From Clostridia bacterium (GTDB lineage Bacteria > Bacillota > Clostridia > Lutisporales > Lutisporaceae): 32,931 bases of DNA. A model generated the notes under the pieces. The model did not search any database, was not told where the DNA came from, and saw only the letters and a list, made by a program, of their open reading frames with translations. The stretch covers positions 1 to 32,931 of the forward strand of contig JAQSYD010000007.1 of assembly GCA_029256325.1 (NCBI GenBank), in the 5' to 3' direction. The position numbers were made by a program, and so were the translations under genes. Below are positions 17,125 through 25,581 of this stretch, in pieces (positions within the stretch are counted from its first letter, which is position 1; every line of letters begins with the position of its first letter).

Positions 17125-17242
17125 AAATCATCAACCTTTCTTAACAATATGTAATTAACATAACATAAATTAGTATTAGTTAATATATGAATTTTTTTAA
17201 AAGTTAAGAAAATCACAAACTAATGTAAAAGTAATGCGAAAC

Positions 17243-17271
17243 TTGTAGAAAATGGAATTTTATGATAATAT
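17243..17271 (+). promoter_or_regulatory. Possible promoter of the second CheY-like gene
   Basis: TTGTAG (17243-17248), 17-bp spacer, TAATAT (17266-17271). Only moderate matches; no SigD-type GCCGATAA was seen. The 204-base gap to the chemoreceptor gene holds nothing else that I recognise. Confidence 0.35.
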
Positions 17272-17328
17272 TTTATCAGCAGCTTAAGGCGTACATAAGG
17301 GCAAAATAATTGAGTAGATGGTGATAAG

Positions 17329-17796
17329 ATGGCAAGAATAATGGTTGTTGATGATACCCTTTTTATGAGAGAGTTCATAAAATCCATACTCAAGGAAGCT
17401 GGGCATTATGTTGTCGCTGAGGCTAGAGATGGCGACGAAGCCTTAAGAAACTATTTGTTATATAAGCCTGATTTAGTTACGATGGACATAACCATGCATG
17501 GTATGAACGGTTTGGATGCTGTCAAATCCATCATTGAGCATGATAAAGCTGCAAAGATTATCATGGTAAGTGCAATGGCACAAAAAAATATGGTTATAAA
17601 GGCTATCAAAAGTGGTGCAAAGCATTTCATCATAAAGCCTATCACAGTAGAAAATGCTATCAATGTTATAAATGAAGTGCTGGGTATACAAGCGGATCCT
17701 TATATTGATCGAGAGGATTTTAAAGAAATCAAACAATCTATAGAAGAAATGAAGAAAGCCATTATTGAAATTGATAAGGCAGCGATAAATAAATAG
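17329..17796 (+). CDS. CheY-like response regulator with C-terminal helical extension
   Basis: A 155-residue protein: a receiver domain (1-120) with D8/D9, phospho-acceptor D53 and the active-site lysine in FIIKP, then a charged helical tail (about 122-155, rich in KEIKQ and EEMKK) absent from ordinary CheY. The motif after D53 is MDITMHGMNG; the usual proline is replaced by histidine. It is clearly a paralogue of the protein at 106. The ribosome binding site is modest (GATGGTGAT). It stands beside and divergent from a chemoreceptor, so a chemotaxis role is likely. The tail may be a partner-binding element; this is inference. Confidence 0.85.
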   Translation: MARIMVVDDTLFMREFIKSILKEAGHYVVAEARDGDEALRNYLLYKPDLVTMDITMHGMNGLDAVKSIIEHDKAAKIIMVSAMAQKNMVIKAIKSGAKHFIIKPITVENAINVINEVLGIQADPYIDREDFKEIKQSIEEMKKAIIEIDKAAINK

Positions 17797-17890
17797 CATC
17801 TAAAAAAATCATATAAATTTAATAACAATATAATAAGTAATTGCCAACACCTCCAATAATTACATGAGTAATTAAATGAAAATTACTCAA

Positions 17891-17920
17891 AATATGACTA
17901 CAACCTCACACTACATACAA
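17891..17920 (+). promoter_or_regulatory. Possible SigG-type (forespore) promoter of the spore protein gene
   Basis: ATATG (17891-17895), 18-bp spacer, CATACAA (17914-17920) resembles the SigG pattern. Transcription would start just before the ribosome binding site. Proposed because alpha/beta SASP genes are normally SigG-dependent. Confidence 0.35.
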
Positions 17921-17941
17921 CTATTACAGGAGGTGAAAAAC

Positions 17942-18118
17942 ATGGCAGTAAAAGAATCAAGAGCCGGTTTAAACAGATTTAAAATGGAAGTTTCAAATGC
18001 ACTAGGAGTTAACCTTAAAGAAGGCTACAATGGAGACATTACATCAAGAGATGCAGGTAGAGTAGGCGGCGAAATGGTTAAAAGAATGATAGATGCTTAT
18101 GAAGAAAAACTTAAGTAG
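17942..18118 (+). CDS. Small acid-soluble spore protein, alpha/beta type
   Basis: A 58-residue DNA-coating protein of the spore core, which protects DNA and is degraded on germination. It carries both family signatures: the germination-protease region KMEVSNALGV (residues 14-23), and the C-terminal DNA-binding block GDITSRDAGRVGGEMVKRMI (31-50). The start at 17942 follows an ideal AGGAGGTGA (17928-17936); the longer frame from 17876 is an artefact. Direct evidence that the host forms spores. Single gene with its own terminator. Confidence 0.95.
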   Translation: MAVKESRAGLNRFKMEVSNALGVNLKEGYNGDITSRDAGRVGGEMVKRMIDAYEEKLK

Positions 18119-18146
18119 TAAAATGCACTACAAGTAAAGTGACAAG

Positions 18147-18180
18147 AAAATCCCTTTGCAGGAATGTAAAGGGATTTTTT
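18147..18180 (+). terminator. Terminator after the spore protein gene
   Basis: Stem AAAATCCCTTT (18147-18157) / AAAGGGATTTT (18168-18178), ten-base loop, followed by further Ts. Confidence 0.85.
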
Positions 18181-18198
18181 TATGTGCTTATTCCTTTA

Positions 18199-18207
18199 TG
18201 CTATAAT
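18199..18207 (+). promoter_or_regulatory. Extended -10 promoter of addBA
   Basis: TGcTATAAT (18199-18207) without a convincing -35, 33 bases before ATG 18241. Confidence 0.6.
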
Positions 18208-18240
18208 ATACATTAAGAATGCGATAGGTGGTGTAGTTGT

Positions 18241-21200
18241 ATGAGTTTGCGCATAATTTACGGTAGAGCAGGAAGCGGTAAGAGCAGCTTTTGTCTGGAG
18301 GATATCAAACAAAAATTGGCGGCGGGCGGAAGGGGACCCTATATTATCATTGTGCCGGAGCAATTTTCGCTGCAAGCTGAGCAGCGCTTAGTGCGTAAGC
18401 TTGGAGCCAGCGGTATAAATGGTGTTGAAGTGCTGAGCTTCAGGAGACTTGCCTATCGAGTATTTTCCTCAACGGGAGGCGTAGTTCACAGCCATATAAA
18501 TTCTGCAGGAAAGTCCATGCTTTTGTACAGAGCCATTGACAAGCATAGGGACAAGCTGAAGGTATATGCTAGAACTGCTGAACGCAAAGGCTTTATAAAT
18601 ACCTTAAACAGAATGATAAGTGAACTGAAAAGATACATGCTGACGGCAGAAATGCTATATCAAGCTGCAGAGAAGCATAAGGAAGCAAATCCTATGCTGT
18701 CGGACAAGCTTCAAGACATTGCTTTAATTTATGAGGAATTTGAAGGACTCCTGCACAGCGGTTATATAGATACAGATGATGATTTGACGATGCTTTGCAA
18801 TAAGCTGGATGATAGCAGCTTGTTTGATAGAGCTGAGTTTTACATAGATGAGTTTTCAGGCTTTACACCACAGGAATATTCAGTTATAGAAAAATTGATG
18901 AGAAAGTCCTCAGGTATCCATGTGGCTTTATGCACTGATTGTCTGGTGGATTTTACTGACATAGATGATATTAATGTATTTAGCCCGACGCAGCATGCTG
19001 CGGCCAGGTTGATGGATCTAGCGCATAACAATCATATACATATGGAAAGACCAATAAGATTAGACAGCAAGGACAGCAATAAATATAATTCTGAGCTTTT
19101 GCATTTGGAGCAGAATTTATATTGCTACAGCTATAAGTCCTTAAAGGAAGAGACCAAGGATATAAGCATATTTATGGCCTCTAATATTTATTCTGAAATT
19201 GAAAATGCGGCTAGAGATATATTGAGGCTGTGCAGGGATGAGGACTTGAGCTTCAGTGACATATCTGTAGTCACAGGCAATCTGGAAGGCTATCAAAAGC
19301 TTATACAGGCTGTGTTTTCGGAATATGGGATACCTTGTTTTATTGATAATAAAAGGGATGTAGCGTCCCATCCTCTGGCACAGCTGCTTATGAATGCATT
19401 AAGAATACTAACAGAGAATTGGAGCTATGAAGCGGTCTTTAGATATCTAAAGACAGGACTTACCGGAATAGATAAAAAGAATATTGATTTAATAGAAAAT
19501 TATATCATGGCCAGTGGCATAAGAGGCAGCCGTTGGACCAAGGCTGAGGAATGGAGATATATTCCGAATTTTGACGGTGGAGGACCTACGGAGTATCAAA
19601 CTGCTATGCTGCAGCAGGTAAATGAAATTAGGCAGGAAATAGCAATGCCTCTGTTTAATTTGCAAAACAAGTTAAAAGGCAAAAAGAGTTCTGCAGACCT
19701 ATGTACAGCTCTGTATGAGTATTTATGTGAGATTCAAGTACCTCAGCGTATAGAAGAGATGATTGAACAGTTTAAAGCTGAAAAGCAATTGAATTTAGCC
19801 AATGAGTATGGACAAATATGGAATATCATCATGGAGGTTTTGGACCAAATAGTAGAGGTCATGAGAGAAGAAACCCTGAATGCAGAGAAGCTGACGGAAA
19901 TTATTTCTGCCGGCTTAGAAGAGTATAAGATAGGGCTTATTCCACCTGCGCTGGAACAGGTGGTAGTAGGCAGCATCGAGCGTACGAAAAGTCACAATGT
20001 AAAAGCGCTCTTTGTTATAGGGGCTAATGAAGGAGTATTTCCTTCCACAATTAAGGATGACGGAATGCTGACGGACAGCGATAGAATAACACTGGCGGAG
20101 CAAGGTATTGAGCTTGCAAAGGATACCACCAGCAGAGCCTTTGAGCAGCAGTTTATGGTATATACCACACTGACGACGCCTTCTAATTATCTTAGAATCA
20201 GCTATTCCATAGCGGATATCGACGGAGGCAGTCAAAGACCTTCTATGGTGATATCCAGACTACACAGGCTCTTCCCAGGTCTAGCCTCTTACAATGATAT
20301 AGAGCTGCATAAGGAAAATCAGCTGGAGTTGATATCGACGGCAGCACCGACTTTTAATCAGCTTATAACAAGCATGAGGCAGCATCTGGAAGGCACTGAG
20401 ATAAACGAGGTTTGGAAGGATGCCTACAGCTGGTTTGCACAGCAGGAGCAGTGGAAGGACAAGTGCCGTAACACCTTGTCTGCTTTTAATTACAGCAACA
20501 ATGTAGAGAATATTAGGCGGGAGCGAGTACACAAGCTGTACGGCAGCAGCATTTACTCCAGCATTTCTCGCTTTGAGAAATATGCTAGCTGCCCCTTTGC
20601 ATACTATGTGCAGTACGGCTTGAAGGCAAAGGAACGTCAAGTTTTTGAGGTGTCGGCACCAGACATGGGAAGCTTCCTGCATAAGATCATTGAGCGGTTT
20701 GCAGATTTGCTGCAGCTGCAAGGCATGAGCTGGAGAAACCTGGAGAAGGAATGGTGTCTGCAAACAGTGGCGCAGCTGGTAGAAGAGCTGCTGGCAGAGC
20801 TGCCGGGAAATGCGCTGAACAGCTCCAAAAGATATAAGTACATAGCAGAACGTTTGAAAAAGGTAGCAGGCAGATCTGTATGGGTAATAGCACAGCACAT
20901 AGGCAGAAGCAAGTTTGAACCCTTGGGTCATGAACTAGGCTTTGGTGCCAATGATCAGCTGCCGCCTATTACCATAGAGTTGAAATCAGGGGAAAAAATT
21001 ATTCTGAACGGAAGAATTGACCGCATAGACACCATGAAAACCGGTGACGGTACCTATGTGCGTATTATAGATTACAAATCAGGCAGCAAGAGATTTAAGC
21101 TTTCTGATGTCTATCATGGCTTGCAGATACAGCTTATTACATATTTGGATGCACTATGGGAAAAAGGGGTTGGCGGCATAGAAGGTCCAGTCATTCCGGC

Positions 21201-21687
21201 AGGAATGCTGTACTTCAAATTGGATGATCCCATGCTAAGAGGCAGTCGGGAATCGGATACAGAAAAAATAGAGAAGGAAATCATGAAGCAGCTTAAGATG
21301 AAGGGGCTTGTACTGTCTAATGTTGAGCTGATTAAAAATATGGATGAGCAAATTGATGGAGATTCGGATATCATTCCGGCGAGAATAAACAAGGACCAAA
21401 CCTTGGGACGATCTTCTGCTGCCAGCATTGAGCAGTTTGAGCAGCTTCGTCGTCATGTGAAATCCCTGCTTACCAAGCTGGGAGAGGAAATCATAGATGG
21501 CAGCATAAGCATAAGTCCTTATAAGAAGAACAAAGCTACACCTTGCAGCTATTGCAATTACATGTCAATATGCCAGTTTGATACGAGGCTGAAGGAAAAC
21601 AAATTTAGAAATATACAGGACAAAAAAGACAATGAGGTATGGGAAATGTTAGGTGCCAGTAATACAGTGCAAGGCGGTGACAAATAA
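18241..21687 (+). CDS. addB: AddB, ATP-dependent helicase/nuclease subunit B
   Basis: Subunit of the AddAB helicase-nuclease, which resects double-strand breaks to Chi-like sites and loads RecA. It has 1148 residues, the normal length. The N-terminal Walker A is GRAGSGKS (8-15). The C-terminal RecB-type nuclease domain has GRIDRID and DYKS (D944, K946). The iron-sulfur cluster ligands are C784 (in ASCPFAYY) and C1102, C1105, C1111 (CSYCNYMSIC), the four-cysteine pattern of AddB. AGGTGG lies ten bases before the ATG. The stop overlaps the addA start (TAATG). All key residues are intact. Confidence 0.97.
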   Translation: MSLRIIYGRAGSGKSSFCLEDIKQKLAAGGRGPYIIIVPEQFSLQAEQRLVRKLGASGINGVEVLSFRRLAYRVFSSTGGVVHSHINSAGKSMLLYRAIDKHRDKLKVYARTAERKGFINTLNRMISELKRYMLTAEMLYQAAEKHKEANPMLSDKLQDIALIYEEFEGLLHSGYIDTDDDLTMLCNKLDDSSLFDRAEFYIDEFSGFTPQEYSVIEKLMRKSSGIHVALCTDCLVDFTDIDDINVFSPTQHAAARLMDLAHNNHIHMERPIRLDSKDSNKYNSELLHLEQNLYCYSYKSLKEETKDISIFMASNIYSEIENAARDILRLCRDEDLSFSDISVVTGNLEGYQKLIQAVFSEYGIPCFIDNKRDVASHPLAQLLMNALRILTENWSYEAVFRYLKTGLTGIDKKNIDLIENYIMASGIRGSRWTKAEEWRYIPNFDGGGPTEYQTAMLQQVNEIRQEIAMPLFNLQNKLKGKKSSADLCTALYEYLCEIQVPQRIEEMIEQFKAEKQLNLANEYGQIWNIIMEVLDQIVEVMREETLNAEKLTEIISAGLEEYKIGLIPPALEQVVVGSIERTKSHNVKALFVIGANEGVFPSTIKDDGMLTDSDRITLAEQGIELAKDTTSRAFEQQFMVYTTLTTPSNYLRISYSIADIDGGSQRPSMVISRLHRLFPGLASYNDIELHKENQLELISTAAPTFNQLITSMRQHLEGTEINEVWKDAYSWFAQQEQWKDKCRNTLSAFNYSNNVENIRRERVHKLYGSSIYSSISRFEKYASCPFAYYVQYGLKAKERQVFEVSAPDMGSFLHKIIERFADLLQLQGMSWRNLEKEWCLQTVAQLVEELLAELPGNALNSSKRYKYIAERLKKVAGRSVWVIAQHIGRSKFEPLGHELGFGANDQLPPITIELKSGEKIILNGRIDRIDTMKTGDGTYVRIIDYKSGSKRFKLSDVYHGLQIQLITYLDALWEKGVGGIEGPVIPAGMLYFKLDDPMLRGSRESDTEKIEKEIMKQLKMKGLVLSNVELIKNMDEQIDGDSDIIPARINKDQTLGRSSAASIEQFEQLRRHVKSLLTKLGEEIIDGSISISPYKKNKATPCSYCNYMSICQFDTRLKENKFRNIQDKKDNEVWEMLGASNTVQGGDK

Positions 21688-24600
21688 TGAGCCAAGGCAA
21701 ATGGACAACAGAACAGTACAGCGCAATCACTGCAGGCACAAGCAACCTGCTGATTGCTGCTGCTGCCGGTGCCGGCAAAACCGCCGTGCTGGTAGAGAGA
21801 ATCACTAGAAAAGTCACTGCCGACAGCAATCCTGTTGATATCGACAAGCTATTGGTCGTAACCTTTACAAAGGCAGCTGCCTCTCAAATGAGAGAAAGAT
21901 TAGGCAAAGCAATCAACAAGCTGCTGGAGGAACAACCGGAATCAAAAAGTCTGCAACGACAGCTGACGCTGTTGGGCAAAGCAAGTATCACAACGATACA
22001 CAGCTTTTGTCTTGAGGTAATACAAAGCAATTTCCACAGCGTGGATTTGGATCCGGGCTTTAGAATAGCGGATGAGACAGAAGCCTTGCTGCTGAAGCTT
22101 GAGGCGTTGGATGAACTGTTTGAGCAGCACTATGAGGATGAAAACTATGATGAAAGCTTTTTCAGACTTTTGAACAGCTTCAGCGGGAGCAGAGATGACA
22201 AGGCGCTTCAGGATATCGTGTTGGGGGTGTATAACTTTATACAGAGTCACCCCTGGCCTATGGAATGGATGAGAAGCTCAGCACAGAATTTAAACCTGGA
22301 AAACTGCACCGATTTTGGAGCTACAAAGTATGCAAGGGTTCTTAAGGACACAATAAGAATCGACTTATCCAGCTTTTTGCTCCAGCTGCAGGAAGCCTTG
22401 GATATCGTAAACACAGCGGAAGGCCTAATGCCTTACAATGAAGCTTTTACACAGGATTTATCCAATTTGCAGCTGCTGCTTAAGCATTGTAGTGAAGAAA
22501 GCACTTGGGATGATTTATATCATGCTTTTCAAAGCATTGAGTTTATTAAACTAGGCCGCTGCGGTAAAGAAGTTGACAAGGAAAAGCAGGAGCAGGTAAA
22601 GGATGTCCGAGATCATATAAAGAAGAAGCTTAGAAGTCTTAATGATACTGTGGTTTATGCGGATTCAGAAGGTATATGCATGGAGTTGACTACCTTATAC
22701 CCTATGTTTGACTGTCTTTATAGACTTGTTGGAGGCTTTGAAGAAGCATACAGGGCAAAGAAGAAGCAAAAAGGGCTGATAGACTTTAATGACTTGGAAC
22801 ATTACTGCCTAAGGATATTAACAGCAAAGGACGAAGATGGGCGCATTGTACCCTCAGAGGCAGCCTTGGCATATAGAAACAGGTTTGATGAGATATACAT
22901 AGACGAATATCAGGACAGCAATGAGGTGCAAGAAGTCATTCTTAATATGATATCCAAGTGTCCTATGGATCAGCACAATATTTTCATGGTGGGTGACGTA
23001 AAGCAGAGCATATACCGATTTAGACAGGCTAAACCGGAGCTTTTCAAACATAAGTATGATACATATTCATCAGAAGAAGGCAGTTTGAAGAGAAAGATTC
23101 TGTTAAATAAGAACTTTAGAAGCCGTAAGGAAATATTGGATGCAACCAATTTTGTATTTAGATTGTTGATGAATGATACAGTGGGAGAACTGGACTATAA
23201 CGATAATGAAGCCTTAAATTTAGGAGCCTCCTATCAGGAAATAATAGAGCAGGACATAGAAGCCGGAGGTCCTATTGAATTAAATATAATTGATATGGGC
23301 TCCACAGTGGAAGCTGTTGCTTTTGAAGAAGAGGATGAGGACAATGAGGCTGCGCCGCAGCTTGAAGAGCAAGAGGATATGGATACTGTAAGGTGTGAGG
23401 CTGTAGCAGCGGCAGATAAGATAAAATCTCTGTTGGATTTTAACAGGGAAAAGCCTTTTATGGTATATGATGAAGGTGAACATGGCTACAGACCTTTGAA
23501 ATACAGCGACATCGTCATACTGATGAGAAGCACCAAAAACTGGGTTGATGTATTTGTAGAGGAGCTTACCAAAAGAGATATCCCTGTATATGCAGATACA
23601 GGTGGCGGCTATTTGAAAACTACGGAGATTTCAACGATGACAGCCTTGCTGCAAATCGTTGATAACCCCATTCAGGATATTCCTTTGCTGGCTGTTTTGC
23701 GCTCTCCGATAGGAGGCTTTACCAGTGAAGAGCTTATAGATATCAGAGTAACAGACAAAGAAGCCTTTCTGTTTGAAGCGATGCAAAAGCTGGCTGGGCT
23801 GGAGGAGGAAGCAAGCTCGAAGTGCCGTGTTTTTCTGAACAAGCTGGAGCTATGGCGCAGCAAGGCAACGCAGCTTTCTACCGCAGAGCTTATTTGGTAT
23901 CTCTACAATGATACAGGCTATTTCAGCTATGCCAGTGCAATGCCCGGTGGGCTTCAAAGGCAGGCAAACCTCAAGCTGCTTTTTGAAAAGGCAAGACAAT
24001 TTGAAGAGACCAGTCTGAAGGGCTTGTTTAACTTTGTAAACTTCATTGATAAGCTTAAGGGCAGCAGCGGTGATATGGGCGGAGCCAAGATATTGGGTGA
24101 AAATGCAAATGTAGTAAGAATTATGTCTATACATAAGAGTAAGGGGCTTGAGTTCCCTGTAGTTATACTGGCCGGTACGGGTAAGGGCTTTAACCTGATG
24201 GATATGAATAAAAGCATATTGCTGCATCAGGATTTGGGTTTGGGTCCGGATTTTGTGGATTATGAGAAAAGAATATCCTATGCAACTGCAGCAAAGCAGG
24301 CCTTGAGATACAAAATCAAGCTGGAAAGCTTGTCGGAGGAAATGAGAATACTTTATGTGGCGCTTACCAGAGCGAAGGAAAAGCTTATCATATTTGGCAC
24401 CGTTAATAATTTAAACAGTGCAGCGGCAAGATGGAAATGCAAACTGGACAATGAAGAATCTGGAACAAATACTTTAAAGCTTGCGTCTTATGATGTACTA
24501 AGATGTAAAAACTATTTGGATTGGATATGCAGTACTTTATACCTGCATCCACAGGGTTCTGTAATAAGAACTATTAAGGGTGATGATACAGGCTGCCACG

Positions 24601-25451
24601 ATAAGCTGAGCAGTGAGTCATCCCGCTTCGATATAAGACTTATAAGCAAGCAAGAAATACTAAGTGCCAGCCTGCAGACTGCCAAAGAAGACTTCATTAA
24701 TGAGTTTTCCTTTATGGAGGAAGAGCTACCAAAACAGTATTCCCCACACAAGGATGAAATCATAAAAAGACTGCAGTGGGAATACCCCTACAAGCTTATG
24801 AATGCACTTCCTGTCAAGATTACTGTAAGTGAACTAAAGAGGAGATTTGACTCCAATTTAGGCGAGGAAAGCGCCAATATGTACCTTCCTCCTTTGGTTC
24901 AAAAACCAAGGTTCTTGGAAGAAAGTAAAACCATGAGTGCTGCAGAAAAAGGAACCATAATGCATTTTGTGATGCAGCACTTGGATATAAAAGCTGCAGA
25001 TACAAAAGAAGAGATACATAAGCAGTTGGAATTAATGCTGCAGATGGAACTGATTACAGAGGAGCAAACAAGGAGCATTGATGCCGATAAAATACTTAAG
25101 CTGATTCATTCAACCCTGGGTAAAAGGATGCTGGCAGCAATCATACATAGGGAAGTGCCCTTTAACATGGAGATTAGCTGTACAGAGATCTATAAGGACT
25201 TGGATGCAGATAAGTATGGTCAGCATATGGTGATGCTGCAAGGTGTAATTGACTGTTATTTCGAGGAAGCGGATGGTTTGATACTTGTAGATTATAAAAC
25301 TGATTATGTAAATAATAATATTGACTTGATCCAGGAGCGCTACAAGGTTCAGATAGATTGTTATACCAAAGCCTTAGAGACCATAACAGGCAAAAAGGTT
25401 GTAGAAAGATATATTTATCTTTTCTACAATGGTGAGATTTTAGAAATGTAA
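21687..25451 (+). CDS. addA: AddA, ATP-dependent helicase/nuclease subunit A
   Basis: UvrD-type motor and nuclease subunit of AddAB, 1254 residues. Walker A is AAAGAGKTA with K31. Motif Ia is TFTKAAASQMRER, Walker B is YIDEYQDSN, motif III GDVKQSIYRFR, motif V SIHKSKGLEFPVV and motif VI LYVALTRAKEKL. The C-terminal nuclease domain has GVIDCYFEE and VDYKTD (D1202, K1204). It is translationally coupled to addB by the TAATG overlap. An acidic insertion of Glu/Asp runs (about 545-570) lies between helicase domains. No terminator follows other than the repeat hairpins. Confidence 0.98.
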   Translation: MSQGKWTTEQYSAITAGTSNLLIAAAAGAGKTAVLVERITRKVTADSNPVDIDKLLVVTFTKAAASQMRERLGKAINKLLEEQPESKSLQRQLTLLGKASITTIHSFCLEVIQSNFHSVDLDPGFRIADETEALLLKLEALDELFEQHYEDENYDESFFRLLNSFSGSRDDKALQDIVLGVYNFIQSHPWPMEWMRSSAQNLNLENCTDFGATKYARVLKDTIRIDLSSFLLQLQEALDIVNTAEGLMPYNEAFTQDLSNLQLLLKHCSEESTWDDLYHAFQSIEFIKLGRCGKEVDKEKQEQVKDVRDHIKKKLRSLNDTVVYADSEGICMELTTLYPMFDCLYRLVGGFEEAYRAKKKQKGLIDFNDLEHYCLRILTAKDEDGRIVPSEAALAYRNRFDEIYIDEYQDSNEVQEVILNMISKCPMDQHNIFMVGDVKQSIYRFRQAKPELFKHKYDTYSSEEGSLKRKILLNKNFRSRKEILDATNFVFRLLMNDTVGELDYNDNEALNLGASYQEIIEQDIEAGGPIELNIIDMGSTVEAVAFEEEDEDNEAAPQLEEQEDMDTVRCEAVAAADKIKSLLDFNREKPFMVYDEGEHGYRPLKYSDIVILMRSTKNWVDVFVEELTKRDIPVYADTGGGYLKTTEISTMTALLQIVDNPIQDIPLLAVLRSPIGGFTSEELIDIRVTDKEAFLFEAMQKLAGLEEEASSKCRVFLNKLELWRSKATQLSTAELIWYLYNDTGYFSYASAMPGGLQRQANLKLLFEKARQFEETSLKGLFNFVNFIDKLKGSSGDMGGAKILGENANVVRIMSIHKSKGLEFPVVILAGTGKGFNLMDMNKSILLHQDLGLGPDFVDYEKRISYATAAKQALRYKIKLESLSEEMRILYVALTRAKEKLIIFGTVNNLNSAAARWKCKLDNEESGTNTLKLASYDVLRCKNYLDWICSTLYLHPQGSVIRTIKGDDTGCHDKLSSESSRFDIRLISKQEILSASLQTAKEDFINEFSFMEEELPKQYSPHKDEIIKRLQWEYPYKLMNALPVKITVSELKRRFDSNLGEESANMYLPPLVQKPRFLEESKTMSAAEKGTIMHFVMQHLDIKAADTKEEIHKQLELMLQMELITEEQTRSIDADKILKLIHSTLGKRMLAAIIHREVPFNMEISCTEIYKDLDADKYGQHMVMLQGVIDCYFEEADGLILVDYKTDYVNNNIDLIQERYKVQIDCYTKALETITGKKVVERYIYLFYNGEILEM

Positions 25452-25468
25452 CCATCATTTAAATAATT

Positions 25469-25496
25469 CGTAGGGGCAGACCCATGTGTCTGCCTG
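25469..25496. repeat. Short dispersed palindromic repeat, copy 2
   Basis: Arms GGGCAGAC (25474-25481) and GTCTGCC (25488-25494) around CCATGT, 18 bases after the addA stop. Same family as 11675 and 27398. Confidence 0.8.
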
Positions 25497-25499
25497 TTT

Positions 25500-25543
25500 G
25501 TAGGAGCAGGTTTCCATGCCTGCCCTCTGGCAGAGTACCTGCC
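25500..25543. repeat. Diverged repeat copy plus an extra hairpin
   Basis: A tandem variant begins GTAGGAGCAGG and continues TTTCCATGCCTGCCC, arms GCAGG (25506-25510) / CCTGC (25519-25523). A further inverted pair GGCAG (25529-25533) / CTGCC (25539-25543) follows, so three GC-rich hairpins stand in a row before the lipoprotein gene. Confidence 0.65.
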
Positions 25544-25581
25544 CACAACGTCCCGCAAACCTTAAAAAAGAGGTGAACAGT

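Noticed and set aside
17876-17941. Twenty-two-residue N-terminal extension of the spore protein
   Set aside because: No ribosome binding site for ATG 17876, while ATG 17942 has an ideal one and gives the standard family length.
20281-20931. Long minus-strand reading frame of 216 codons
   Set aside because: Lies wholly inside addB, has Cys/Leu/Tyr-rich unnatural composition and no ribosome binding site; an antisense shadow.
25469-25543. Start of a CRISPR-like array
   Set aside because: Only a few imperfect, self-complementary copies without regular spacers or cas genes; better explained as dispersed hairpin repeats.
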